Origin: FEN-1219 sp036274615
GTDB lineage: Bacteria > Pseudomonadota > Gammaproteobacteria > Steroidobacterales > Rariloculaceae
Reading direction: 5' to 3'
Length of the DNA stretch: 20,459 nt
NCBI GenBank assembly: GCA_036274615.1
Contig: DASUFK010000302.1
Coordinates: 1 to 20,459 of the forward strand
Part shown: positions 7,782 to 14,651 of the stretch, piece after piece
How positions within the stretch are numbered: the first letter of the stretch is position 1
How the letters are laid out: each line of letters starts with the position of its first letter
Program-made: the position numbers and the translations under genes
Notes under the pieces: generated by a model
The model's input: the letters and a program-made list of their open reading frames with translations, nothing else
The model's database searches: none
What the model was told of the DNA's origin: nothing

Positions 7782-8606
7782 TCAGGCCTTCGATAGCTCG
7801 CGGCTCCGCCGGGCGGCGGCCTCTGTCGCCTGTTTCAAGAGCTCGGCGAGACCGCCGCGCTCCGCCATCAGCACGTCGAGCGCCGCTTGCGTCGTGCCGT
7901 TCGGGCTCGTGACGCGCTTGCGAAGCTCGGCCGGCGGCACGTCCGCGCGCTCGGCGTAGGCCGACGCGCCGGCCACGGTGGCGAGCGCGAGCTGCTTGGC
8001 GAGCGCCGGCGCAAGGCCGAGATCGAGCGCGGCACGCTCGAGGCACTCCACGAGCAGGAAGAGGTATGCCGGCCCGCTCCCGGAAATCGCCGTGACGGCG
8101 TCCATGTGGCGTTCGTCATCCAGCCACACCACGGAGCCCACGGCGGCGAGCAGCTCGCCGCAGAGCGCTCGCTGCTCGGGCGTGACCGCGGCGTTCCCGA
8201 TCAGCGCCGTGATGCCCTTGCCGATCGCGGCGGGCGTGTTCGGCATCGCCCGCACCAGAGCGGCATCGTCGCCGAGGCCGGCCGCGAGCCGCTCGAGCGT
8301 CTTGCCGGCCGCGATCGACAGGTGTACGACGCCACGAGTGCCGCGCGCGCGGCAGTCCTCGAGCACGGCGGCGAGCTGATTGGGCTTGACGGCGAGCACG
8401 GTCACGGCGGGGTGAAACGCAACGTTCACCTGCGCGAGCCCGGGGCTCGCGATCAGACCCAGTGAAGCGGCCGCATGGAGCGCGGCGGGCACAGTATCGA
8501 CCACGCGAATGGTTGCGGGCGCACGGCCGCTCGCGAGCCAGCCGCGCACCAGCGCTTGGCCCATGCTGCCGAAGCCGATCAAGAGCACCCGTTCCTCGCC
8601 GCGCAC
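7782..8606 (-). CDS. proC: Pyrroline-5-carboxylate reductase
   Basis: This enzyme carries out the NAD(P)H-dependent last step of proline synthesis, reducing 1-pyrroline-5-carboxylate to proline in the cytoplasm. It has 274 residues, the normal length. Visible landmarks are the Rossmann start LLIGFGSMGQALVRG, TVLAVKPNQ, VRAMPNTPAAIGKG and the C-terminal family signature ISGSGPAYLFLLVECLERAALDLGL followed by VTSPNGTTQAAL (the commoner form is SPGGTT). The start taken is GTG at 8606, with GAGGAGGG 4 bases upstream. A second in-frame GTG six codons later is also possible. proC is first in a pair with the maoC-like gene and diverges from a thiolase gene. Identification is secure, and only the exact start is open. 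Confidence 0.95.
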   Translation of the reverse strand: MRGEERVLLIGFGSMGQALVRGWLASGRAPATIRVVDTVPAALHAAASLGLIASPGLAQVNVAFHPAVTVLAVKPNQLAAVLEDCRARGTRGVVHLSIAAGKTLERLAAGLGDDAALVRAMPNTPAAIGKGITALIGNAAVTPEQRALCGELLAAVGSVVWLDDERHMDAVTAISGSGPAYLFLLVECLERAALDLGLAPALAKQLALATVAGASAYAERADVPPAELRKRVTSPNGTTQAALDVLMAERGGLAELLKQATEAAARRSRELSKA

Positions 8607-8632
8607 GCGCCCTCCTCGCCGCCGCGCCCGGC

Positions 8633-8638
8633 ATCATA
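8633..8638 (-). promoter_or_regulatory. Possible -10 box (TATGAT) of proC
   Basis: TATGAT on the minus strand differs from consensus by one base and stands 26 bases before the proC GTG, leaving a leader of about 20 bases with the ribosome site. The -35 region is poor (CTGGCA at suboptimal 15-base spacing). Confidence 0.35.
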
Positions 8639-8718
8639 GCCGATGCCGCGCGTTGCCAGGCGCGACCCCGCTTTGCGATCATGCGCGCGGCCGCAGCGCC
8701 AAGGACATCGGAGGTGAG

Positions 8719-9885
8719 TTGAGGGACGTCTTCATCGTCGGCGTGAGCCAGACGCCGGTCAACAAGGACGCCGAGGTGCGCGACCGCTATCTCGGTGCCG
8801 CGGCGCTGCAGGCGGCGATCGACGATGCCGGGGCCGCACCCGAGAGCGTCGCCGCGCTCTATGTCGGCAACATGATGTCGGGCACGCTCGCGCGCCAACA
8901 ACAGCTCGGCGCGCTGCTCGCCGACTACGGCGGGCTCGCCGGCGTGGAGGCCGTCACCCTCGAGGCCGCCTGCGCCTCGGGCGCAGCCGCGACGCGGATG
9001 GGCTACCTCGCGATAGCAAGCGGCGCGCACGACCTCGTGGCCGTGTGCGGCGTGGAGCGAATGACCCACGTCGACCGTCACACGGTCACCCGCGCGCTCG
9101 CAACGGCCGCTGATTGGGAGCTCGAGGGTGCCGGCGGCGAGTCGTTTCTATCGCTGAACGCGCAGCTGATGCGCGCCTACATGCAGCGCTACGGCGTGCG
9201 CGCCGAAGACTTCGCGCCGTTCTCGATCAATGCGCACCGCAACGCGCTCAGCAATCCGAACGCGCTCCTGCACAAGCCGATCACCCGCGAGGACTACCTC
9301 GCGTCGCGCATGGTGGCGGACCCGGTGCGGCTGTTCGACGCTTCGCCGATCTGCAACGGCGCAGCCGCGCTCGTGCTCGCGTCGGCCGACGCGGCTGCGC
9401 CGCTGCGCCGCACAGCGCGCGTTCGTATCGCGGGGTCCGCGGCCGCCACCGCGCCGGTCGCGCTCGCGCGGCGCGCCGATCCGTTGCAGCTCTCGGCGGT
9501 GGAAATCTCGACTCGGCGGGCACTCGCGCAAGCCCGCGTCGAGCACCGCGACGTCGATGTCTTCGAGCTGCACGACGCCTATACGATCGTGAGTGCGCTC
9601 GCTCTCGAGTCGGCGGGCTTCGCCGCGCCGGGAGGCGGCACGCGGCTCGCCGGCGAAGCCGGCATCGGCCTCGACGGCGCGTTGCCGCTCGCGACGTTCG
9701 GCGGGCTCAAGGCGCGTGGGCATCCGGTCGGCGCCACCGGCTGCTATCAGCTCGTGGAAGCGTATCTCCAGCTCAGCGGGAACGCCGGCCCGAATCAAGT
9801 CCGTGGCGCCGAGCACGCGCTCGCTCAGAACATCGGCGGCACGGGCGCGACCGTGGTCACTCACGTCCTCGAGCGCAGCGCCTGA
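8719..9885 (+). CDS. Thiolase family protein (acetyl-CoA acetyltransferase / SCP-x type)
   Basis: A 388-residue thiolase that should catalyse acyl-CoA thiolysis or condensation. The nucleophilic cysteine lies in EAACASGAAA (Cys85). HDAYT (His285) replaces the NEAFA motif of classical degradative thiolases, and GGLKARGHPVGATGC supplies the second catalytic His335 and Cys342. HDAYT plus GHPVGATG is typical of the SCP-x/lipid-transfer thiolase branch, often used in sterol or branched acyl-CoA metabolism. The start chosen is TTG at 8719, with GGAGG 4 bases upstream. The protein then begins LRDVFIVGVSQTP, the usual thiolase N-terminus, and no in-frame ATG is nearby. An open frame continues upstream into proC but is not thiolase-like. 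The maoC-like gene beyond proC suggests a related acyl-CoA theme. Confidence 0.92.
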   Translation: MRDVFIVGVSQTPVNKDAEVRDRYLGAAALQAAIDDAGAAPESVAALYVGNMMSGTLARQQQLGALLADYGGLAGVEAVTLEAACASGAAATRMGYLAIASGAHDLVAVCGVERMTHVDRHTVTRALATAADWELEGAGGESFLSLNAQLMRAYMQRYGVRAEDFAPFSINAHRNALSNPNALLHKPITREDYLASRMVADPVRLFDASPICNGAAALVLASADAAAPLRRTARVRIAGSAAATAPVALARRADPLQLSAVEISTRRALAQARVEHRDVDVFELHDAYTIVSALALESAGFAAPGGGTRLAGEAGIGLDGALPLATFGGLKARGHPVGATGCYQLVEAYLQLSGNAGPNQVRGAEHALAQNIGGTGATVVTHVLERSA

Positions 9886-9969
9886 GCTGAAAAATAGGGA
9901 CATGCTGCTTTTTCAGCGAGCGCAGTAGCGCCCGGCGGGCGCAACGCAGCGAAAAAAGCAGCATGTCCC
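9886..9969. repeat. 84-bp hairpin element 2, related to element 1
   Basis: The core arms GGGACATGCTGCTTTTT (9897-9913) and its exact complement (9953-9969) share the architecture of element 1 but differ from it at two positions, each matched by a compensating change in the other arm. The left part also folds alone: GCTGAAAAA (9886-9894) pairs with TTTTTCAGC (9909-9917). In the loop, GCGCCC (9928-9933) and GGGCGC (9937-9942) form a further stem. The outer right arm is eroded, because the expected TATTTTTC is replaced by GGTCTCGG. The element begins immediately after the thiolase stop. The layout of a palindromic unit plus an inverted partner resembles a BIME. Confidence 0.87.
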
Positions 9970-10036
9970 GGTCTCGGCTGCCGATGGGCCGCCCGATCGC
10001 GACCCGGCGCCGATCGAGCGCAACTGCAGGCAGAAG

Positions 10037-10045
10037 TGCTAGCCT
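10037..10045 (+). promoter_or_regulatory. Possible extended -10 promoter (TGC TAGCCT)
   Basis: TGCTAGCCT matches an extended -10 pattern (TGn plus hexamer) and lies 48 bases before the ATG at 10094. It would give a leader of about 42 bases and place the upstream in-frame ATG at 10046 before the transcript start, which supports the later start codon. Confidence 0.33.
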
Positions 10046-10093
10046 ATGCCGGCGCCGCGCCCCTACTCTCTTACGCGGCCCGAGGATTCGAGC

Positions 10094-10483
10094 ATGGCAG
10101 CAGACGAGCTCAACGACGCCGACATTGCGATGGACCGGGCGGGCCTCTACCGCGAGGAGACCTTCACGGATCGGCGCGTCGGAACCTTGCAACGGCTCAC
10201 CCCGATCACCGCGGCAGGCGCCACCGACACGGCGCGCCCCGTGCTCTTTGTGGGCCAGACGCAAGTCCTTACGCCCGCGGGCGCCCTGCCGCTCACGTTC
10301 GACGTGCCGGCGGCCTCCCTCGACGAGGCCGTCACGAAGTTCGGCGACCTCGCGAAGCAAGCGCTCGCGCGCACGATGCGCCGGCTCGAGGAGCTGCGGC
10401 GCGAGCAGGCGTCATCGATCATCGTGCCGGGCGGCGCCCCTCCGGGCCCCGCGGGTCCGGGCGGCGGCCGCGTGCTGCGCTGA
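10094..10483 (+). CDS. Conserved hypothetical cytoplasmic protein
   Basis: A 129-residue protein without signal peptide or membrane segment. The N-terminal half has a recognisable conserved block, LYREETFTDRRVGTLQRLTP, then RPVLFVGQTQVLTPAGALPLTFDV. A helical stretch rich in charged residues follows (about 72-106, including RRLEELRREQASS), ending in IIVPGG and a glycine/proline tail. I recall similar uncharacterised small proteins in other proteobacteria and cyanobacteria, but I know of no function. The ATG at 10094 is preferred over 10046 because GAGGA (10082-10086) lies 7 bases upstream and a possible -10 box precedes it. The NTF2-like gene follows after 13 bases, so they probably form an operon. 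The helical part might mediate oligomerisation, which is inference only. Confidence 0.75.
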   Translation: MAADELNDADIAMDRAGLYREETFTDRRVGTLQRLTPITAAGATDTARPVLFVGQTQVLTPAGALPLTFDVPAASLDEAVTKFGDLAKQALARTMRRLEELRREQASSIIVPGGAPPGPAGPGGGRVLR

Positions 10484-10496
10484 GGCGATCCCGACC

Positions 10497-11111
10497 GTGG
10501 ACGACGTGCTCGCCGACAAGCTCGCGATTCGCGAGGTAGTCGACAACTGGGTGCTCTGGAGCGACTCCGGCGACTGGCAGCGCTTCGCCACCGTCTGGCA
10601 CCCCGGCGCGTGGATGACGGCCACGTGGTTTCAGGGAGCGGCTACCGAGTTCGCGAAGGCGCGGCGCGCGGGCTTCGAGCGCGGCGTGAGCATCATCCAC
10701 TTTCTCGGCGGCACTACCTGCGAGGTGGCCGAAAACCGCGCGATCGCCCAGACCAAGATGACGATCAATCAGCGCGCCGCGGTCGACGGCGTAGTTGCCG
10801 ACGTCGTCTGCACGGGGCGCTTCTACGACTTCTTCGAGAAACGCGCCGGCCGCTGGGGCATCGTGCGACGGCAGCCGATCTACGAGAAGGATCGCCTCGA
10901 CGCCGTCGACCCGAGCGCCGACTTGCGGCTCGATGCGGCGTTGCTCGCACGTTTCCCGGAAGGCTACCGTCACCTCGGATATTTGCAGACCAAGGCCGGC
11001 TTCAACGTGAGGCTCGGGTTGCCGGGCCTGCGCGGCCCTGAGGTGGAAAAGCTCTACGCCGAAGGCGCTGCCTGGCTCGACGGCGCCGCGAAGCCCGGCG
11101 AACCCCTATAG
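10497..11111 (+). CDS. NTF2/SnoaL-like fold protein
   Basis: A 204-residue protein with a SnoaL-like (nuclear transport factor 2 superfamily) fold over about residues 1-130. The landmarks are LADKLAIREVVDNWVLWSDS, an early helix pair; WQRFATVWHPGAWMTATWF; FLGGTTCEVAENRAIAQTKM; and CTGRFYDFFEKRAGRWGIVRR, the terminal sheet. These folds are cone-shaped pockets used by dehydratases, isomerases and hydroxylases, or as binding domains, so the family does not fix a reaction. About 70 further residues (YRHLGYLQTKAGFNV to the end) extend beyond the usual domain. The start is GTG at 10497, and a second GTG three codons later is possible. The ribosome site is weak, so translation may be coupled to the preceding gene, which ends 13 bases upstream. 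Confidence 0.82.
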   Translation: MDDVLADKLAIREVVDNWVLWSDSGDWQRFATVWHPGAWMTATWFQGAATEFAKARRAGFERGVSIIHFLGGTTCEVAENRAIAQTKMTINQRAAVDGVVADVVCTGRFYDFFEKRAGRWGIVRRQPIYEKDRLDAVDPSADLRLDAALLARFPEGYRHLGYLQTKAGFNVRLGLPGLRGPEVEKLYAEGAAWLDGAAKPGEPL

Positions 11112-11163
11112 CGTCCCGTATTGCTGCCCGGCACGAACGGTGCCCCCGTGTGGCAAGAAAGAC

Positions 11164-11189
11164 GGGTCAGACCCCGAAGGGTCCGACCC
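11164..11189. repeat. Short palindromic element 3 (GGGTC type)
   Basis: GGGTCAGACCC (11164-11174), loop CGAA, and GGGTCCGACCC (11179-11189) form two 5-bp stems around one mismatch. A competing fold is CGAAGGGTC (11175-11183) with GACCCTTCG (11185-11193), a perfect 9-bp dyad around one base. It lies in the 89-base gap between two convergent genes and could serve as a terminator, though no long U tract follows. It is unrelated in sequence to elements 1 and 2, but it has the same setting just beyond gene ends. Confidence 0.7.
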
Positions 11190-11200
11190 TTCGCCCCCCA

Positions 11201-11845
11201 TCAATGCGTGCGGCGATGAAACGCCTCGATGAAGCGGCGGGCGACGTGCTCCGCGCGCTCCTGTAGATCGCTGTTGCTCGGCGTGGGCGCGCCGAGCATC
11301 AACAGCTCCTTGTACCACTTGTGGACCAGCATGCCGGTGAAGAACTCGGCAGCCTCGTCCGGGTCGTCCACGTCGAGCAACTCGGCGTTCTTCAACGCCG
11401 TGAGGTATTCGACGAGCAGCTTGTGACTGCGCTGCGGACCGCGCTCGTGATAGAGCCGCGCGAGATCCGGGAAGCGCTCGCGCTCCGCGATGATCAGCCG
11501 CAGCACGGCGCGATGGTGCGTGGAGAAAATCACGTGCAGCCGGTCCACGGCGAACTCGGTGAGCATCTCGCGCACGTCGCGCCGGATGTCGAGCGTGGGT
11601 TGGCCGTTATTGACCATGACGCTGTCGAGCACCGCGCGGAACAGGTCCTCCTTCGTCGGGAAGTAGGCGTACAGCGTGGCCTTCGAGCCGCCCGACAGCA
11701 CGAGGATTGCGTCGATCGAAGTCTTGTCGTAGCCGTCGCGCAAGAACAGCTCGGCGGCGGCGGCGAGCATCCGCTGCAATCGCGCGCGGCCTCTCGCCGA
11801 CTGCGGCTCCGTGCTTTGGGCTTGTGATTCGACGATGTCCGTCAT
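11201..11845 (-). CDS. TetR/AcrR-family transcriptional regulator
   Basis: A 214-residue one-domain repressor of standard length. The N-terminal helix-turn-helix is clear: RMLAAAAELFLRDGYDKTSIDAI (about 26-47), then GGSKATLYAYFPTKEDLF (52-69), whose YAYF and KEDLF are TetR signatures. The C-terminal ligand and dimer domain (about 80-205), with HRAVLRLIIAERERFPDLARLYHERGP, resembles the AefR-like TetR_C subgroup often linked to efflux or stress genes. The start has AAGGAG 7 bases upstream. It follows the nitroreductase gene by 19 bases on the same strand, so the two are very probably one transcription unit that this protein may control. The inducing ligand is unknown. Confidence 0.95.
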   Translation of the reverse strand: MTDIVESQAQSTEPQSARGRARLQRMLAAAAELFLRDGYDKTSIDAILVLSGGSKATLYAYFPTKEDLFRAVLDSVMVNNGQPTLDIRRDVREMLTEFAVDRLHVIFSTHHRAVLRLIIAERERFPDLARLYHERGPQRSHKLLVEYLTALKNAELLDVDDPDEAAEFFTGMLVHKWYKELLMLGAPTPSNSDLQERAEHVARRFIEAFHRRTH

Positions 11846-11864
11846 GCGAAACTCCTTCTTCTAA

Positions 11865-12437
11865 TTATGGTCGTTCCGTCACGATCTCGGGGACCGGCTT
11901 CCGCTGCTGCGTGGGCACGACTTTGGGCAAACCGTACCAGAAAAATCCCACCACGGCCTCCTTGCCTGCGTCGATTTCGAGGATCTCGTAAAAACGCGCG
12001 TGTCGGGTGACGCCGCCGGTGGTCCACTTTACCCCGATCCCGCGCTGCCAAAGATACAGCATCAGGTTCTGAGCGGCACAGCAACATGCGGCATAGTCTT
12101 CTCGGTCGCGCAGCGAGTCTTCGCTGCGCTGGCTCGTGAGCACGAAGAAACCGGGAATCCCTTGCAGACGAGCGCGGCGCGCAGCGCCCGCAGCCTCGCC
12201 TTTCTTGGCCGCGTCGATCTCGGCCGCGAGCTCGATGATCGCACCCGCCGTAGCCGGACCGATTAGGTAAAAGCGCCACGGCTCCGTGAGCCGGTGATTC
12301 GGCGCCCAACGCGCGGCCTCGATCGCCTCGATGAGCACCCCTGTACTCACGGGTTCGGGCCGAAACAAATCGATCGACCGGCGGCCGCGCAGCAGCGCGG
12401 TCACCACATCGTTCGTCGAGAATTGTGGGGCGTCGGT
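11865..12437 (-). CDS. Nitroreductase-family flavoprotein
   Basis: A 190-residue FMN-dependent NAD(P)H oxidoreductase of the nitroreductase superfamily. Family features are RRSIDLFRPEPV near residues 19-31 (phosphate-binding arginines), EAARWAPNHRLTEPWRFYLIG, the central helix with AAQNLMLYLWQRGIGVKWTTGG, and the C-terminal VVGFFWYGLPKVVPTQQRKPVPEIV. Substrates in this family range from nitroaromatics to quinones and flavins, so its own substrate is unknown. Three consecutive cysteines (118-120) sit in the central helix, which is unusual. The ATG at 12437 is chosen because GGAG lies 5 bases upstream and a -10-like TATGTT overlaps the alternative ATG at 12473. The tetR gene is next downstream. 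Confidence 0.88.
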   Translation of the reverse strand, partial: TDAPQFSTNDVVTALLRGRRSIDLFRPEPVSTGVLIEAIEAARWAPNHRLTEPWRFYLIGPATAGAIIELAAEIDAAKKGEAAGAARRARLQGIPGFFVLTSQRSEDSLRDREDYAACCCAAQNLMLYLWQRGIGVKWTTGGVTRHARFYEILEIDAGKEAVVGFFWYGLPKVVPTQQRKPVPEIVTERP

Positions 12438-12468
12438 CATGAGCTCTCCGAGGGCGTCGATCGTCGCC

Positions 12469-12477
12469 AACATAGCA
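12469..12477 (-). promoter_or_regulatory. Possible extended -10 promoter of the nitroreductase-tetR pair
   Basis: TGCTATGTT on the minus strand fits an extended -10 element, with transcription predicted near 12461 and a leader of about 24 bases to the ATG at 12437. It overlaps the alternative upstream ATG. No good -35 is present in the GC-rich upstream sequence. Confidence 0.35.
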
Positions 12478-12539
12478 CGGGGCCGGGCCGCGGCCGGCGC
12501 CGCGAGGCGTGCTTCGCAGCGGCCCGCCCGGTATTCCGC

Positions 12540-12545
12540 TAATCT
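12540..12545 (+). promoter_or_regulatory. Possible -10 box (TAATCT) giving a leaderless transcript
   Basis: TAATCT ends 8 bases before the ATG at 12554, so transcription would begin at or next to the start codon. No Shine-Dalgarno sequence is present in that interval, which is consistent with leaderless translation. The -35 region is not recognisable. Confidence 0.33.
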
Positions 12546-12553
12546 CCGCCGCG

Positions 12554-13681
12554 ATGACTCAAACCGTGGACACTCTCGTCATAGGCGCCGGCGTCGTCGG
12601 CCTCGCGATCGCGCGCGAGCTGGCCCAGGCCGGCCGCGAGGTCATCGTTCTCGAGAAGAATCGGCGGATCGGCGAGGAAACCTCCTCGCGCAACTCCGAG
12701 GTGATTCACGCGGGCCTCTACTACCCAAGAGGCAGCTTGAAAGCGCGGCTCTGTGTCGAGGGCCGCGAGCGCTTGTACGCCTATTGCGCCGCCAAGAGCA
12801 TCGGTCATCGGCGCTGCGGCAAGCTCATCGTTGCGGTGCACGAGGCACAGCGGCCGAAGCTCGTGGCGCTGCGCGCTTCCGCAGCCGGTAACGGCGTGAC
12901 CGACCTCGACTGGCTCGACGCCCACGAAGCCCGCGCACTCGAGCCGCACGTGCTCGCCGCCGCGGCCCTCTGGTCGCCGTCGACGGGCATCGTCGACAGC
13001 CATGCGTTCATGCTGGCGCTCCAGGGGGACCTCGAGGCCGCGGGCGGCTCGCTGGCCGTGGCATCACGCTGCCTCGGCGCGGAACGGCACGACGACGCAT
13101 TCGAGCTCCAGTGCACGGCCGACGGCGCGAGCCTTACGCTCTCGGCACGCACGGTGATCAACGCCGCGGGGCTCCATGCCACGCAGCTCGCGCGAGCGCT
13201 GGGCGATCTTCCCGCGAACACGATTCCGGCGCCACGCTACGCGAAGGGAAGCTATTTCGTATACGCCGGCAAGAGCCCGTTCACCCATCTCGTCTATCCG
13301 TTGCCGGAGGACGGCGGGCTCGGCGTGCACGCCACGCTCGATCTCGCGGGGCGCGCGCGCTTCGGGCCGGACGTCGAGTGGCTGCCCGCAGGCACCGAGC
13401 CCAAAGACCTCGACTACGACGTGGACCCGGGTCGCGCCGCGGCTTTCTATGCCGCGATCCGCGCATACTGGCCCGGTCTCGAGGACGGCGCCTTGAGTCC
13501 CGCCTATGCCGGCGTGCGGCCGAAGATCTCGGGGCCGGGCGACCCCGCGGCGGATTTCTCGATCCAGGCGTCGGGCGAGCGCGACGGGCCTCGGGCCGTG
13601 CACTTGTTCGGAATCGAGTCGCCGGGGCTCACGGCCTCGCTCGCCATCGCCGCGCACGTGCGCGCGGTGCTCGACGCGTGA
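12554..13681 (+). CDS. FAD-dependent oxidoreductase, L-2-hydroxyglutarate oxidase-like
   Basis: A 375-residue flavoenzyme of the DAO / L-2-hydroxyglutarate dehydrogenase family. The Rossmann FAD site is LVIGAGVVGLAIARELA (Gly11, Gly13, Gly16), with Glu34 at the end of the second strand binding ribose. SSRNSEVIHAGLYYP (44-58) is the hallmark of L-2-hydroxyglutarate oxidases (LhgO/L2HGDH) and relatives. A second signature, VINAAGLHA, sits mid-protein, and FGIESPGLTASLAIA closes the FAD domain. It is shorter than the roughly 420-residue characterised enzymes, so the substrate may be another 2-hydroxy acid, and I give no gene symbol. The longer in-frame extension from 12509 has no family similarity. 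It diverges from the nitroreductase gene and converges on the hydrolase gene with a 6-base gap. Confidence 0.9.
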   Translation: MTQTVDTLVIGAGVVGLAIARELAQAGREVIVLEKNRRIGEETSSRNSEVIHAGLYYPRGSLKARLCVEGRERLYAYCAAKSIGHRRCGKLIVAVHEAQRPKLVALRASAAGNGVTDLDWLDAHEARALEPHVLAAAALWSPSTGIVDSHAFMLALQGDLEAAGGSLAVASRCLGAERHDDAFELQCTADGASLTLSARTVINAAGLHATQLARALGDLPANTIPAPRYAKGSYFVYAGKSPFTHLVYPLPEDGGLGVHATLDLAGRARFGPDVEWLPAGTEPKDLDYDVDPGRAAAFYAAIRAYWPGLEDGALSPAYAGVRPKISGPGDPAADFSIQASGERDGPRAVHLFGIESPGLTASLAIAAHVRAVLDA

Positions 13682-13687
13682 ACGCGC

Positions 13688-14650
13688 TCAGCGCGCCGCG
13701 ATGAATTCTCCGCGGAACTGGCGCTCGAAAAACTCGAACGCGCTGTTGCGAAGCAGCGGGAAGTAGACGACCGATGACCGGTGCCCCGTGGGGAGATACA
13801 GCGTCTCGGGCTCGCCCATGCTCTCGCGCAGCTCGTCCTGCAGCTCGAACGGCACGATCGCGTCCGTGCGCGTCATCACCAGCAACACGCGCTGCGCGTC
13901 GACGTACGGGGCGAGCGTCAGGGGGTCGATGGCGATGCGCTGCTCCATCGACTCGAGCAATCCTTCGCGCGTGGTGCCTCCCTCGTCGAGCATCCGATCG
14001 ACCGTGCGAGCGACGCGCCGATAGCGCGTGTCCATCATCAGCTGCGCGAGGTCGCCGCCCGCCATTGCGGCCACCAGCGCGTCGATGCGCCGGTCGAGCG
14101 CCGTGAGCATCACCGCATCCATGGCGCCCAAACTGATACCGAAGACGCCGACGCGCGTGGGATCGATGTCGTGCTGTTCTTCGACCCAGTCGAGCACGCG
14201 GCGATAGTCGTCGAGATTCGCGCGGATAATGTCTTCCACGTCGTCGATCTGCTCGAGCGGGTCGCGCTTGCGCGTCACTACGACCGCCCGCCAGCCTTGG
14301 TTCGCGAAGTACCTGGCGAAATACCGCGTGATACTCAGCTGGCCGTTGAAGATCGGCAGCAGCACGATCACCGGCGTCGGCGCGTCGGCGCGGACCTCGT
14401 AGTACTCGAACTCGATCGGCGTCTCCGCGGCCGGCCCCGGCACGAGCTCCACTTGCCGCACGATGAAGTCCGGCCGCTTCCGCACGGTTTCGGTGACGAC
14501 TGCAACCTCGGCCCCCGCCTCGGCCTCGAGAGGGGCAACGAGCGCCGCCGGTAGCGAGACAGGCCCCCGATAATCGGCACCCACGGGCACGTGCGTGACG
14601 CAGCCGGCCGCGAGCGTCGCGACGGCGACCGGGGCAAGCCACCGCCGCAT
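13688..14650 (-). CDS. Alpha/beta-hydrolase lipoprotein
   Basis: A 320-residue alpha/beta-hydrolase with an apparent lipoprotein signal. The sequence starts MRRWLAPVAVATLAAGC, with Cys17 as the likely lipid-attached residue, although the -3 position is Ala rather than Leu. The nucleophile elbow is GISLG with Ser173. Asp263 (TRTDAIVPF) and His290 (PTGHRSS) complete a plausible catalytic triad in the right order. An oxyanion-side stretch, PVIVLLPIFNG, precedes them. The fold resembles esterases and dienelactone-hydrolase-like enzymes, and the substrate is unknown. The start is the ATG one base after the TGA of the BNR-like gene (TGA-G-ATG), a typical arrangement for translational coupling. A longer open frame to 14815 lies inside the upstream gene and is rejected. 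Confidence 0.88.
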   Translation of the reverse strand: MRRWLAPVAVATLAAGCVTHVPVGADYRGPVSLPAALVAPLEAEAGAEVAVVTETVRKRPDFIVRQVELVPGPAAETPIEFEYYEVRADAPTPVIVLLPIFNGQLSITRYFARYFANQGWRAVVVTRKRDPLEQIDDVEDIIRANLDDYRRVLDWVEEQHDIDPTRVGVFGISLGAMDAVMLTALDRRIDALVAAMAGGDLAQLMMDTRYRRVARTVDRMLDEGGTTREGLLESMEQRIAIDPLTLAPYVDAQRVLLVMTRTDAIVPFELQDELRESMGEPETLYLPTGHRSSVVYFPLLRNSAFEFFERQFRGEFIAAR

Positions 14651-14651
14651 C

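Noticed and set aside
9963..10496. N-terminal extension of the NTF2-like gene
   Set aside because: This frame overlaps another supported gene and encodes Arg/Ser-rich sequence with no fold. The domain starts at 10497.
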